Assembly (NCBI GenBank): GCA_015039315.1
Contig: WIDE01000017.1
Span: 28,181 to 92,180, forward strand
Direction: 5' to 3'
DNA length: 64,000 nucleotides
From: Clavulina sp. PMI_390
Lineage: Eukaryota; Basidiomycota; Agaricomycetes; Cantharellales; Hydnaceae
Positions 47,204-58,509 of this stretch are shown piece after piece. The notes under the pieces are model-generated. The model had not been told where the DNA came from and did no database searches. It saw only the letters and a program-made list of their open reading frames with translations. The stretch's first letter is position 1. Each line of letters opens with the position of its first letter. A program made the position numbers and the translations under genes.

Positions 47204-48638
47204 TCACTTGCCCACGTTTTCCACACAGCTAGCGTAATCATTCAAAGCCTTCTCAAAAGAACTTTGCTCCAACAGGACATGCTTGGGGAGAGTCGAGAAA
47301 CCTAAGAGTTGAGAGACAGCGGCAGTGAAAGAGAGCGAAGGAGGTGCAGTCCAACTAGAGAACGCGAGTCAGAAGCCAGGTGAAAGCAATATAGAGCTGC
47401 ATGACTCACTTGACTTCTGTGAGCCGGAGCTGCCAGGGAGGGAACATATCGACACCTTGCAAAGGCTTGATGAGAGTGAATGGCGAAGGACGATCCAATT
47501 CGTGCATAATCAACAACTGAGGAGGCGCGAGGTCGGCTGGAACGAGACTTATTGTCAGTAAGGCTACTAGATGACAATAGGGACGTAGCGAAGAGCACAT
47601 ACCATGCATAATCTCATCTAGGTCTAGGACGGTCAAGGGTGGCTTTGTAGCCGATTGAGCACGGGTGCGAGCGAGCGATTGAGCGGCCTGCGCTACCGCT
47701 GCTTGGCCGTTGACAGCTGAAGCCACATGAACCTGAATCCTAGGGACAAGAGCTGATCGTTTTTAGAGCAGGAGCCAGGCACCCAATCCATCGTGTTCAG
47801 TCGGGGAAGATTCGGAGGCGGGTACAAGAATAGACTACTCACCATTCTGCTGTGGCTTGTGCAATCGATTCCGGAGCTTCGGAGCTGACGTGGTGTCTTC
47901 TTCGTCGGTCGATGAATCCATTGCCAGCTGGTTGTCGCTCAAGACATTGTCACGATTGAAATCCACAAAGGTGAACGAGTAAACCTCGTCAGAATTGTCG
48001 GTACCGTCGATGGTGGAGCTCGACGTCGATTCGTCCGAGGGAGGAGGGGTGAGATACGCATCAGCCGGGAAAGCAGGTTGCTTTGGGGAAAGCTCCTTGG
48101 ATTCAGATTTCTCAGCGCTAGTGGTTGCGGGCGTTGGGTAGGAGCTGCGGAGGGGGATCGCTGCTATGGTTTCGGCGCTAGAGTTGAGCTCGCGCAGTCG
48201 AGTCTTGAGCAGCCCTGTTGGACAATGTCAGTCAGAACAAAGGAAAAGAAGATAAGAGAGAGACATACCAGTCTTGTCGTAGACAGTAAGGTTTAGAATC
48301 CCGTTGTGGCCACACCAGCGCATCACGCGCCGGGCACATTCAACCATAGCATCAACTCGCTCTTCGCTATCGTGGTCGGAGGCATCATTCAGGTTGTTCT
48401 GGTTGCGCAAGGACGTGGATGTAAAGGCAACGGCCAAGTGGGTGGGGAGTTTTGCCCGCGGGAGCAAGTTGTCCGTGTCGCACTGCTTGAGTTTGATGCT
48501 AAGCACTCCACACACAGCAATGATAATTTCGCTAAGGGCGTATAGAGCGTGAAACACCCAGAGGGCGAGAGTGTGCCAGAGTGCCATCACTGGGCGGTGT
48601 AGACGTGGTAGTAAAGGCAAAACGACAGCGAGGACCAA
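47204..48638 (-). CDS. NUS1: NUS1/NgBR subunit of cis-prenyltransferase
   Basis: Regulatory subunit that, with Rer2/DHDDS, makes dehydrodolichyl diphosphate for protein glycosylation at the ER. The N-terminus has hydrophobic segments (MVLAVVLPLLPRL, then MALWHTLALWVFHALYALSE) that anchor it in the ER. Family-typical blocks follow: LPTHLAVAFT, VECARRVMRWCGHNGILNLT plus VYDKTG, LKTRLREL, then after a Ser/Thr/acidic insert DLDEIM and PLQGVDMFPPWQLRLTEV. It ends YASCVENVGK at the stop 47204. The end aligns with the conserved C-terminal R-x-G motif of NgBR, but the Arg position is Asn. A low-complexity insert between exons (SESKELSPKQ to SDESTSSSTIDG) is longer than in animals. Start could be 48638 or 48587. 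Confidence 0.85.
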
Positions 48639-48808
48639 ATCTTTTAGGACGTGTCGATTCCCACGGTCGGGCTTACTTCAGCACGCCTTGGGATTGGAAT
48701 TTAGGTACAACGACTGTTAGCTCGGAAAGGTGGGTCAATTAATCTACAAGAGATGAAGGGAAGATGGTAAAACTGCGGTAGGAGATTTGGGAGAGATGCG
48801 GGAATCAA

Positions 48809-50069
48809 CTATGTCATGTCATCGTCGTCGGCCTCCAAAGCCTGCTTGATCTTCAGCAGCATTGAGGTCTTCCAATTGTCCAACTTAGTAACTTGATCAA
48901 ACTCGAATACTGCGGCCTGATAGGCATCGAGGTCCCCAGCCTCATACGCATCGGCGATAATGCTAATAAACTTTGCCTCCCGAGTTGAAGGGAAGGTCAC
49001 ATCTTGAGTTCCATACTTCTGCAGGTTTCGCTTGCAAGTCACCACGTCCTGGGGTAGCGAATCAGCGGCCATACAGACATAATAAGGTTACAAGCTAACG
49101 AACCTTCATCGCCAACGCGCAAAGCCCAGCGCGAAGCCAGTATTCTTTCACACTGTATCGGGTCAGGGATGAAGTCAACGAATGATTCGCGACCTGTTCG
49201 TATCTTGCAATGGCAGCAGGGAACTCATTGAGCTCAGCATGCAAATCGGCCGCATCCTTGAAGCAGCCATTTGCGGTCCTGCAAGCATAACACGTCTCAG
49301 TTAGTTCAGGAACAATTATGGAGGTGTGAATAAACAACACGACGTACGCATTAGCATCTTCCTGAGAGTACCATTCGCCGGCCTTCTCGAAGGCTTCACA
49401 TGCACGGGAGATGTCGTTCAGCTCGTTCATGAAAATCTGGCCGATCTCCTTTTCTCGATCCGCAGCTTGCCTGAAGCGCCCAAGCTGTGTGAGGAGGGTA
49501 ACCGTGGAGGTCAGGGCACCAATGGCAACTATTAAGGATAGCAGACGTCGAAGATAGAGCCATAGGTGGGGTTATCAGCAACAGGACAGCGGTCGCCGTG
49601 TGGCCGTCGTCATCAAATGAACTCACGTTCGGGATAACCCTTCTTGTACTATAGTAGCAGAGACAGGGGTCAGTTGTGAAACATTACAGAATCAAGACTA
49701 TTCATATGACACGTACGCTCTTCGCGGCATTCCACCAAGCGTTAGCAGCCTCATCCCGCTCTCCCTGCTTGTCCCTGCAGTCTGCCTCTTTGGTAAACGC
49801 ATCCCCGCTCTCCTTCATTAACTTCTCAATCTTGAAGGCATTAGCTGCTTGTCTATCGTAGAATGATATGTGGGTAAGCATCGTCCGTCCCACTTCACAC
49901 AGCCCTAGAACTACGCTCAGGGCTTGGCACGAATTGAGGATACTCACTGGAAGAGATCGCCAGCCTCTTCATATTTCGTTGTCGATGAACTGAACCAGCC
50001 AGTGCTCGCATTATATCTCTTGTCGGCTTTCGCCAGTAAAACTTGGGCAGGTGATGCTTGGGGTGGCAT
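48809..50069 (-). CDS. SEC17: alpha-SNAP / Sec17
   Basis: Adaptor that recruits the NSF/Sec18 ATPase to SNARE complexes for disassembly after membrane fusion. Starts MPPQASPAQVLLAKADKRYN. TPR-like helical pairs follow in family order: GDLFQQAANAFKIEKLMKES, CRDKQGERDEAANAWWNAAK, YPELAIGALTSTV, GRFRQAADREKEIGQIF, ISRACEAFEKAGEWYSQEDA, YSVKEYWLRAGLCALAMKD and FISIIADAYEAGDLDAYQAA. The C-terminus LDNWKTSMLLKIKQALEADD-DDMT carries the conserved leucine and acidic residues that stimulate NSF. The N-terminal loop region after the first helix contains GWFSSST, matching the membrane-binding hydrophobic loop. About 290 residues, the usual size. Confidence 0.93.
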
Positions 50070-50219
50070 GATGATGATGGTTGGGTGTGATGATGGTTTC
50101 GGTTCCGACACAAACGCAAACATTACAGCTCAACCTTGTGGTGGTAAAGTGAAGAACTGAACTATCCAACAACAGAGTCCAAGTACATGAATAGCGTAAA
50201 CACGGTGGATAAAAAGAGA

Positions 50220-53200
50220 TTATTTCTTTAGGATCCGCGCCACGAGATCTGCCAGGCTCGTTGGCTGGAACAGCTCAGTCTCGACCCCACCAACAGGCAT
50301 AACGTGGGTGACATCCTCCATAAAGTAGACCGTAGCACCACCCTTTCCATCAATACCAGCTGCGATCTTATACAAGGGCAGCCGAGTGATCTGGTGCGCA
50401 CGGCCGAGGGGCAGAAGCAAGAGGTTGTGCTTAGCCACGTTTTCTTCGACGATTGTCTTGAACGATACTTCTTCGTCCATCGAGGCGGCCGTGGTAGAAG
50501 GTGCCTTTGAAGGCGCCTTGGAGCTTGGTGCGGGTGCAGGGCGGAAGTCCAGGGTGGGTTTTGGGAGATACCGCCGCTCGACCGGCTTCATCCCTGCTGC
50601 CGTGTTCATCAGCTGCAAAGCTTTGGTAAAGCCGACCTTGACACCAGATAGCTCGAGTACGGCCTCTGAGAAGGAGCCTTTCCAAAAAGCGTACCTAGCA
50701 ACGAAAATGGTCTGTTAGCTATAATGCGTTCCTCAAATCAAAACGGGGTCACGAACCAGTCAGCAACTTCGTCATATTGCGCCGAAGATTGAGAAAGCCA
50801 CGAATGCAGCGTCGCAAGCCATTTGGGAAAGAACTCCATCTCGAGTAGTTGCGAGTATACGGAGGGCTTGAGCACAGTGACCCAAGGTGCCGTCCGATAC
50901 AGAGGTTCCATATCCTGGTCGGCAGGATTGATAACCAGCTTCTCGCGTAGGTGGGCACCAAGCTTCGGCACAACGTATTTGAGTAGGAGGTCATCCCACT
51001 CTTTTGTTTTGAGTACCTATACCGTCGTTGAGTTCCAGAGACAAAAAGCACTTATGGGACATTGACGACATACCTCACGCCATACAATCAAGCCCTCTGG
51101 AACACCATCCATTACTGTCCAACTCTTCAGCATTCCCTTCAATTTCCTCTTAGCCTCTTCGAGCAGGGTATCCATCCTGAGTCCAACGTGTGGAAGCCAG
51201 GGAAGAACCAGCTTGTGTAGAGGGACCCCCTCTGCGGTCCGAAGAGACCAGTCAGATACAGCTTTGGAGAGTTTGGGCATGACAAGCTGGTCCATGACAT
51301 TGTCGAACATGAAGGGCGGGATCAGGTCGCCCCATGCCTCGAATAGTTGAATGAGAGGCGAAGGGTCTGAGGGGAGCCAGTCATTACTGCACATCAACTG
51401 TTAGCTCTATGTGTATCTGGTGGTAGGAATAGGCACGTACTTGATGACAGACCGGACCCTTGGAAGCCATACATTCCACATCAAGCTCTCATACGATGTC
51501 ATATCGTTGCTCCTGCGAGAAGGCCTCATATTAGTTATGCCCTTCAAAATCTGACAACAGCGCACATACCGGGGCGGGTTCTTGCTCCTAGATGAATCCG
51601 TCGACATATTGTGGCGCTCAATGAGAACATTGCTTGGCTCTTGGCTCGCTGAAATCCTCAACAGTCGCCGCCACTTTTTGAACTCTGGCGTCAAGAGTTC
51701 GGGCTTCTGGAGAGGATTCCACATCGCGAATTGGCGCCGGACCTGAAATGGCCAGTTAGTGAATGATAGGCTAATAGAGAGACAGAGCGACATACATATG
51801 GGGCGATTGCACCCACTACCACCTCATCCAGTTGATATTGCTCGTATTCCGCGCTGTATTCCAGAGAAAGCTTGGTGAAAGCATCGCTAAAGATGTCCAG
51901 GTTCGCGTCGTATGATCCAGCAAGCTCCTTACTCTTTGAACTGATATCCTCAGCTATGTGATTAATCTCCTGAAGTCTGGAGATGGCTATGTCGCAGCGC
52001 GTGGTGAGCAAATAGTTTGAAGCTCAAGATTCAGTGCACACTTACATCGAGCTTCAGCATCAACGATTCTCTTGAGGCGACTGTCTTCGGTCTTGACCCA
52101 TTTTTTCCGCTCCTCAAGAGACTTTGCTTCTCGGGCCAGCCCATCCAAGTCACTCTTGGCAGAGCTGACCAGTAGCCGCAAGTTATGCCTGATTTCGGGA
52201 ATTCGCTCGGCTTCTTGGGACGGTATCCACGAAGCGGTCGAAATATCAGCGATTGAAGAAACCTCACGTAGCTGGAGAAGATAAAAGTCAGCACACAATG
52301 ATTCGGGCTAAAAGGAGGGGAGAGACAAACTGACAGTTGCTCCAGTTGCATCAATAATCTGGCCCAAGGTTGAGGGCCTCGCCTCCTCCGCTCCAGCCAC
52401 AATTTCTTCGTACGTCATATGGGTCACCTTCGTTTTGCTCTTCTTGGGTGCCTTCTTCCACGTTTCCGAACGGTCTTCCTGAGTCTTGACCGCAGCTTTA
52501 CCCTTACCCTTCTTGGCTTTTCGGGCTTTCTCATTTTCGTCATCGGAAACCACCTCGCCTCGCCTACAAAAGAAGTCTTTAGAGATCATCAATATCACCG
52601 GACAGAATGCCACGTACCGGCGAGCTTCTGCCTTTGACTGTTCCGTCTTCTCCTTGAAACCTTGGTATGCGATACCAGCCATCTTTGGGCGTAACTTGGC
52701 TTCAATAGGATTGACAATACCCTGATTGTTCGTTCCTAGACCTTGGCCCTATGACAATGCTAAGATCAGTCTGGTGTGTGGATAGGGTGGAATTAGGAGT
52801 AACGAACCGATTGCCAACCCATCTTCGCCATCATCTTCGCACCAAACGAGCTACCCATGAGCCCATCAAAGTGCTTCTTTTCTGCGGATGTGAGATTTGC
52901 GGCTGCTGGAGCGGGAGACTGGTCCTGACGGATGAAAGACCTTTGAGGTCGATTGCTCTGGGGGGTGCTGCCCATAGGAGAGCCAAAAGATGTCGGCAAC
53001 GAGTCAAGGGACGCGTCTGCCCCTGCTGTTCGCGATGAGCCAATCCCCTTTCTTGAAGAGCCAATGCCACCTCTGGAGGGTGCAGGAGGCTGAGCAGGCA
53101 TTTCGTCCCCTGCAAGGGCGGCAACTTCAGATGAGGACGGCGCGGCAGAGGACTGCGTCTGAGGTGCACCAAAGTGGGCAAACATAGAGGCAGCACTCTT

Positions 53201-53754
53201 GGACGCGCCTAAGCCCCCACGGCCCATCTGAGGTCGTGATGGTGCCTCGTCTTCTTCCTCGATGACGCGTGGCTCAGGCGGAGGGGCGTCATCTTCAGAT
53301 TCTTCGTCACCGGAAGTTTCTGCATCATCTGGCTCAGCTTCTTCATCATCTTCCGAATCGCCTGCTTCGTCCTCTTCGGCATTCTCCATATTCACGTCTT
53401 CAGTTTTCTTAGAGACGAAGGCGAGAGGTCTAGAGAAGAATAACATACCAAGTCAGCCATGCCGCCGCGAGATTATTGGGACAAGCTAGCGCACTTTGAA
53501 TACTGAGGTTTCTTCCCGTCACGTCGATTATGACTAGTACGGTCGTCATCGTCGTCGTCGGCGAATACTCCCAGCATGGCATCCTCTTTACCATTGCGTC
53601 GTTGCCGCTTGCGCTTATATGGGTCCGAGAAGAGTTCGTGTTCGTCGCGTGTATCGGGATCATTATTGTTGTTATCCCAGCCGTTCTCATCCCCACTCCC
53701 AGCAGAGCCTTCTGAAGAATCATCGTCGTCCAACCATTGACGTTTGCGACCCAT
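50220..53754 (-). CDS. TFIP11: G-patch splicing factor TFIP11/Ntr1
   Basis: Activates the Prp43/DHX15 helicase for release of the excised intron lariat. Starts MGRKRQWLDDDDSSEGSAGS. The acidic N-terminal part (ENAEEDEAGDSEDDEEAEPD) contains the TIP_N region. The G-patch reads SSFGAKMMAKMGWQSGQGLG-TN and is followed by IEAKLRPKMAGIAYQGFKEK; it is split by an intron after the first half. Basic Lys-rich linker EKARKAKKGKGKA, then a long helical GCFC-type domain, and the C-terminus YKIAAGIDGKGGATVYFMED ... LADLVARILKK. Around ten exons. Its promoter is shared with the divergent gene at 53941. Nuclear, spliceosomal. Confidence 0.9.
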
Positions 53755-53940
53755 CTAGATTTGAAGAGATGCGACTTCGTGGGCTGCTAAGACAGCAACA
53801 CCGATATTCACGACGATCCGGGGGAGTAGTACTAGAGTAGCCCTTAGCGAAGAAGGAAAGTCGTTGGAGTCAATGCAAGGCTTGGGTCGATGCTGCACTT
53901 GTTGGTGTCGAGGTTGGATGTCAATCGACCACAACAACCA

Positions 53941-54561
53941 ATGCAAGACCTTTTGGGGCTGCCCGCGTCTTCAGAGACTCTATGGACCTATGTGCACGCT
54001 CTGGGAAACGGAAGCGGTAATATAACAAAAAGCCTCCCACGTGTCTATCCCGACTGCGTATACTACAACTATCCACAATTGGGCCTCAGTCTGCTGTTCA
54101 AGCCTACCGAAGGGTACAAGCTAGATCCCAAAGCTGCAGCAGCCGATCTCGACTTGACACGCCTAAAGCTTGACGGGATCGATATGTTCAACGCGATCGG
54201 AGAATCTGAGAACGACGCTTCACGGACGGCGGACAAGCTGTACAAGCCATTTACGCATCTCCCCCTCACTCTCCAGCTCTCATCAACAAATGAGACCTCA
54301 AGCACCTCTGAACCATTTAGTCTCGTCGCTGGTACTACAGGGAAGGACCTGGTATCAGCGTTGGGTGAGCCGGCTAGGAAAGGCGGTGGTGGCGGACCCT
54401 CAGGTGGGGGTATCGCTATCTGGTGTGACTGGCCGGTTCATGGGATAATGATAGAATTTGGCGGCCCGGATTCCAAAGGCCCTAAAGCATGGGAGGCGGG
54501 GAAAGATGCGAGGTGGGCAATTTTGAGTGTATATACACCAAACAAGCAGGGAAAGGCGTAG
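53941..54561 (+). CDS. conserved fungal protein of unknown function
   Basis: A single exon; the frame also contains an ATG at 53890, but MQDLLGLPASSETLW at 53941 looks like the natural start. 206 residues, no signal peptide or membrane helix. Features: an N-terminal helical stretch, SLPRVYPDCVYYNYPQLGLS plus LLFKP, then DLTRLKLDGIDMFNAIGES, a region with SLVAGTTGKDLVSALGEPAR, a glycine run, GIAIWCDWPVHGIMIEFGGP and a final WAILSVYTP strand. The mix of short beta strands and Gly turns suggests a compact soluble fold. I recognise the pattern as widespread in fungi but cannot give a function. It shares a 186-base bidirectional promoter with TFIP11. Confidence 0.65.
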   Translation: MQDLLGLPASSETLWTYVHALGNGSGNITKSLPRVYPDCVYYNYPQLGLSLLFKPTEGYKLDPKAAAADLDLTRLKLDGIDMFNAIGESENDASRTADKLYKPFTHLPLTLQLSSTNETSSTSEPFSLVAGTTGKDLVSALGEPARKGGGGGPSGGGIAIWCDWPVHGIMIEFGGPDSKGPKAWEAGKDARWAILSVYTPNKQGKA

Positions 54562-54954
54562 GGGGTGCATCGTCGAGGTAAGAGATTGCCAACTTGGGGG
54601 CGGCCGAGTATTGGCACTGGTCTGATCGTAATAATTTAGCGTTTTATGTGTCTTTCAGAAGTGGTTACGCGAGAGCTGGAAGCGTGAGGGCGAGCAGAGA
54701 AGGCAGAGCCTGTGGAGGAAATATCACCCTCGGAAGCGAATGTATCAAAGAGTCTAGGTGAATGATAAGACAAAGTGGTCTGAAAGACAGATAAGTGGGG
54801 GTGTAAATGATATAAACGCAGTGATCTGGAAAGAATAAGGAGGTCAACAAATTTCTCAATGCTTCAGTCTTCAAACTGGTTGGACGAGCAAGGGCTTACA
54901 ACTACGCGAAAATCCCACAAACGCGCTTCAAAGCGCTCCAGATAACGGCAAAGG
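54562..54954. other. convergent intergenic region
   Basis: 393 bases between the stops of the unknown gene and the COX14-like gene. No coding sequence recognised. Confidence 0.45.
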
Positions 54955-55305
54955 TCATGATGAAGTAGGCTTGACACTTTGTGCTGCCTGTTCTGCCAAG
55001 GCTTCTTCCCGCTCTTTGAGAGTGTCAGAGACCAGCTATCACAAGTAGTTAGCCTCTTAGGAGAGTTTAGAGTGAGACTAGGGCTAGAAACGAACCCCTT
55101 GCGCCTCTCGTTCAGCTAAGGCTCCTGAAGAAAACAGGACGAGAGCATGTCAGCAGGGTGCCACCGTCAAACCTAAATAGCAACACGAACTTTTCCCGGC
55201 TTCAAGAGTGTGGAAATGTACAGAGGCACCAGTGTAAAGGCCCCAGCCAGTTATGCCGGCAAGAGTGATAACGATCCCTCGATGTAAAACATCAGCGAGT
55301 AACAT
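54955..55305 (-). CDS. COX14: small mitochondrial membrane protein, COX14-like
   Basis: Too short and too split to stand out as an open frame. Exon 1 starts at 55305 (MLLADVLHRGIVITLAGITG plus WGLYTGASVHFHTLEAGK); exon 2 near 55138-55110 is RALAEREAQG; exon 3 ends with EREEALAEQAAQSVKPTSS at 54955. The result is about 75 residues with one N-terminal membrane helix preceded by LADVLHR and a charged, Ala/Glu-rich C-terminal helix. Cox14 of yeast, an assembly factor that couples Cox1 translation to cytochrome c oxidase assembly, has the same size, the TD-x-LHR-like N-terminus and topology. Identification rests on these general features, so another small mitochondrial protein is possible. Confidence 0.6.
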
Positions 55306-55476
55306 GGTGAGTGTCAGTAGCAAAGGTCAAACACCGTGGGAATCCGGGCGACGACGGTTGGGCTCGAGGCACGTCCAGGTTCAGCAGACGAATATTGTAG
55401 AATTTAATATAGACAATAAAGGGAGATGACAACACAATGAGGCTCTTCGTAACAATGTAGGATACACGAGCTAGGT

Positions 55477-57341
55477 CTAGCTTGACGAAAATGCGGAAGT
55501 AAAGAACTTGGGTCCGCTCATAGACTGTCCATTCCCGCTCGCTGGGGCGCCAAACTGTTTCAGCTTCGCGCCCGACGATCTGCCAATTGAGCGGGGAATC
55601 TGGAAAACATCACCCGGTGCAGACTCAGGAAGGGCGTCGTTGCTGGAGGCGGAGTCCATCACTGCTTCTGTGGCCTGCGCCGCGGCAGCAGACAGCAGCG
55701 TTGAGTTGCTTCCTGCGCTCGTAGTGCGGTCGCGTGTTTTGATCCAGTTGGTAGGGGACATGATAAAAGGCGAGACACTACGGCTGCGTCCTTGTCCGAT
55801 GAGAGTCGCTGTGTCTTCCAACTGCTCTGAATCGGAGAGCACACCAGCTGAGACAGGGGCTAGCTCGAGAGGCGGAGCAAGGACATCGATAATGGGAGGT
55901 TGGGTCGAAGTAACAGGGGAAGTCGCACGCGAGTACGATGGACCTGCCTGAGCGGAAGGCACGACAGCTGCAGGCGCGTCAAAGGAGCTCGTGGCTAGCG
56001 CACTAGCCAACATGCTCTGATTGACATCATACGATTGCTGTCCAAGCGCCTGGTCGTTCTGGGATACGCTCGCTGCGAGCTCTGGAATTGGACGAGTGGC
56101 CTGGACAGGAGAGGTCACTGTAGCTAGTCTATCACGGGCGTCATCGGCCACTCTCTCCCACATAGACCCAATCACGGGATGTGCTCGGAGCCTCGCATCA
56201 ATGATAAGTGCCTCCATCTCTGTGGTGAGAGCATTCAGGGCAGCCTCGTCGTCAGCAGCCGCCTGAGTGAAGGAAGGCTGAGGAGAGGGTGGAGCAGGTC
56301 GAACTCCACGAAGGGTACGCAGTTCAGATTGGATCATGCGATTGACTAGATGCCCGATGAATGATAAGTAACGTTTTCATATAAGAAATTAGGGCATTTA
56401 CCTTCGTGCTCGGCAGCACCACCCACTCCAGCAATTCGTTGTATGACATCAGATACGGCTTTGATAACTTCTCTCTCATTTTTCGCAGCATTGGGGAAGA
56501 GTACGGGGCCCAGTTGCGACAGACATACTGAGAAAGAAACGAAGGCTTGATGGAGGACAAGTATTTGCTGATAGGGAAGTAGCCACGAAAGGAAAGGAAT
56601 GGTGTAGGATGGCAAAACATATGATGGAGTGAGTGGGACTGTTGGGGAAACAATGAGATACACTTCCGCGAATAAGGCGGTCGCGAGCATAGCGTAGCGC
56701 CACTACAAAGGCAAGGAATTAGTGAATTGAGCAAGCTCAGGATGATGGGAGCATTCACTCACGAATGATGAGGATGAGGATTGACCAAGTACAGACATCA
56801 GACCCAGAACAATTACAGTCCCAATGGGGAACCCAGAAGAAGCAGATAAGCCTCGTCGCATATATTCTTTCACTGTAGTGCAGTCCTTCCAGGAGATGAT
56901 TTCTGGACCGAAGCGCTCGTACGCGAAACGTTTGACGGGGTTTTTCAACATCTCGTACGCGTCTCGTACTTCACGGAAGCGACCGGCCCCCGCAGCCCCA
57001 ATGCCTGGGCGATCTGGGTGGTTCTTCCGGGCGAACTGACGAAAGGCTGCCTTGAGGGCTTGCTCGTCGGCATCGCGGGGGACACCGAGGATGGAGTAGT
57101 AGTTGGGTTGGAGTGATGTGACAGCAGCAACAAGAGTGTAGAGGAGGTAGATTGCGGCAAGCGTAGTGAAAGCGATTCGGTACGCGGTCGCATAGGAGGG
57201 AGTGCCACGTTGGGGCACGGGCGAACCTGGCTTGAGAATACGGTGATAGCTCCTGATCGCACCGTCCGCCAGCGCTGAAGGGAGGAAGGACCACCCAACA
57301 AAGCGGAGGACAGCAGACGCGGAACTGGAAAGAGCTGCCAT
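55477..57341 (-). CDS. multi-pass membrane J-domain protein
   Basis: J-proteins stimulate Hsp70 ATPase. The first exon (57341 to about 56757) has a first membrane segment AFTTLAAIYLLYTLVAAVTS, then the J-domain NYYSILGVPRDADEQALKAA, RQFARKNHPDRPG (HPD motif intact), RFREVRDAYEMLKNPVKRFA and YERFGPEII. Two or three further hydrophobic segments follow (IGTVIVLGLMSVLGQ; AMLATALFAEVYLIVSPTVP; FLSWLLPYQQILVLHQAFVS). The long C-terminal exon (56337-55477) is a ~280-residue, mostly disordered Ala/Ser/Pro-rich tail, with one helical part (DDEAALNALTTEMEALIIDA). An ER or mitochondrial membrane location is likely; the J-domain side is not fixed. Family members of this layout in fungi are poorly characterised. 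Confidence 0.8.
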
Positions 57342-58509
57342 GGTGTGTCGTTATATGGGTGGTGATTGGGTGGGCGCTTCAGGCAAACATAACTATCAAC
57401 TGGAAAAGAAACTCAGTATCAGTATGCAGGCATAAGAAACCCTTTGGGGACCATCCCATTGTCGCTCAGGACACGCTGATCGCGTGCACGTTAGACATGT
57501 TCTCCTTCCGCTGCATCCCAACTTGGCCCAATGTGTCGCCGTAGAATAACCACAAGACACAGGCGCAGAGCCCCCTTAAGAGTCCAAAGGACATTATATG
57601 CGAGTAACCACGCCACAGGAGGCAGTGATCTAATGCCCCTGGGCAGAAAACCAGCACGAGCACGGTGGCTCAGATCTCTCCAGAAAAAAAGAACCACAAT
57701 CGGATGACCACTCCTTCAGAGTAGAGCTTGTCTGAAGATGCTTGGCTGTCCATGCATGGAGGCGTCCAACTCTACACGACTGGTCGTGGACACTCCTAAC
57801 CCCCAAGGAGGCGTAGGGTTTCGCACGAACCAGAGGCATAGAATCGGGACGGGTGGAAGGGTCTTGGCGCGCTCCTTTACCAGCTAGGTCTGTAGCTTGG
57901 ACACCATACGACTGAAACCAGACGAATGACTAGTTGGTCATTAGAGCGCCGATACGATGTACGTTCCGCCTTACGTCGCCGAGCGAAAGAACTCCAGCTC
58001 GGCGATGAGAAAATGAACGCAGGGGGTTGTGGTGTACAGGGGCTACTCGACCTCGAGTATCAGCAACGCAAACGCGCCACAGACCACCGAGGACTTCGAC
58101 ACAGTTGGGCAAGTGGCGTGCAGTGATCGACCCTTTTACTAGATTTGGCATCACAGCAGACTTATAGGGATGGTCCAAAGGTGGGGAGCAATGAAAAGAG
58201 TGGAAACATACTTGCCTGGTGTATGTTATCGCGTGTGATGTTATCTTGCGAGCCAAGAAGAGGGCAGCAAGAACTTGAAGTTGAGGAGGCGTGGAAACCA
58301 AACAAAGCGAGTCACATGACACGCCCAATGACGCAGCGGGGAGACCAATTTTTCTGAACGCTTATTGGGTTACGCTTTCTGTACGCTCAAGATATGTTTT
58401 CTGAACTATTATTTAATACATGAATGCAATTGCTATTGACGGTGTTACAAGAGGGTGCGATCAAAGGTCTCTATTCCCAGGTCCATACATATCAGACTGA
58501 GCGCCTCAA
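57342..58509. other. intergenic region, one doubtful minus-strand ORF
   Basis: 1.2 kb between the divergently read J-protein promoter side and the carrier 3' end. The minus-strand frame 58328-57930 contains MPNLVKGSITARHLPNCVE and could be a small gene, but no splice pattern, domain or homology is recognisable. Nothing else stands out. Confidence 0.3.

Noticed and set aside
57930..58328. 132-codon minus-strand ORF as a gene (tested as a TFIIH Tfb5-type small protein)
   Set aside because: Beyond a MPNLVKG-like start, nothing matches that family. Listed only as doubtful.
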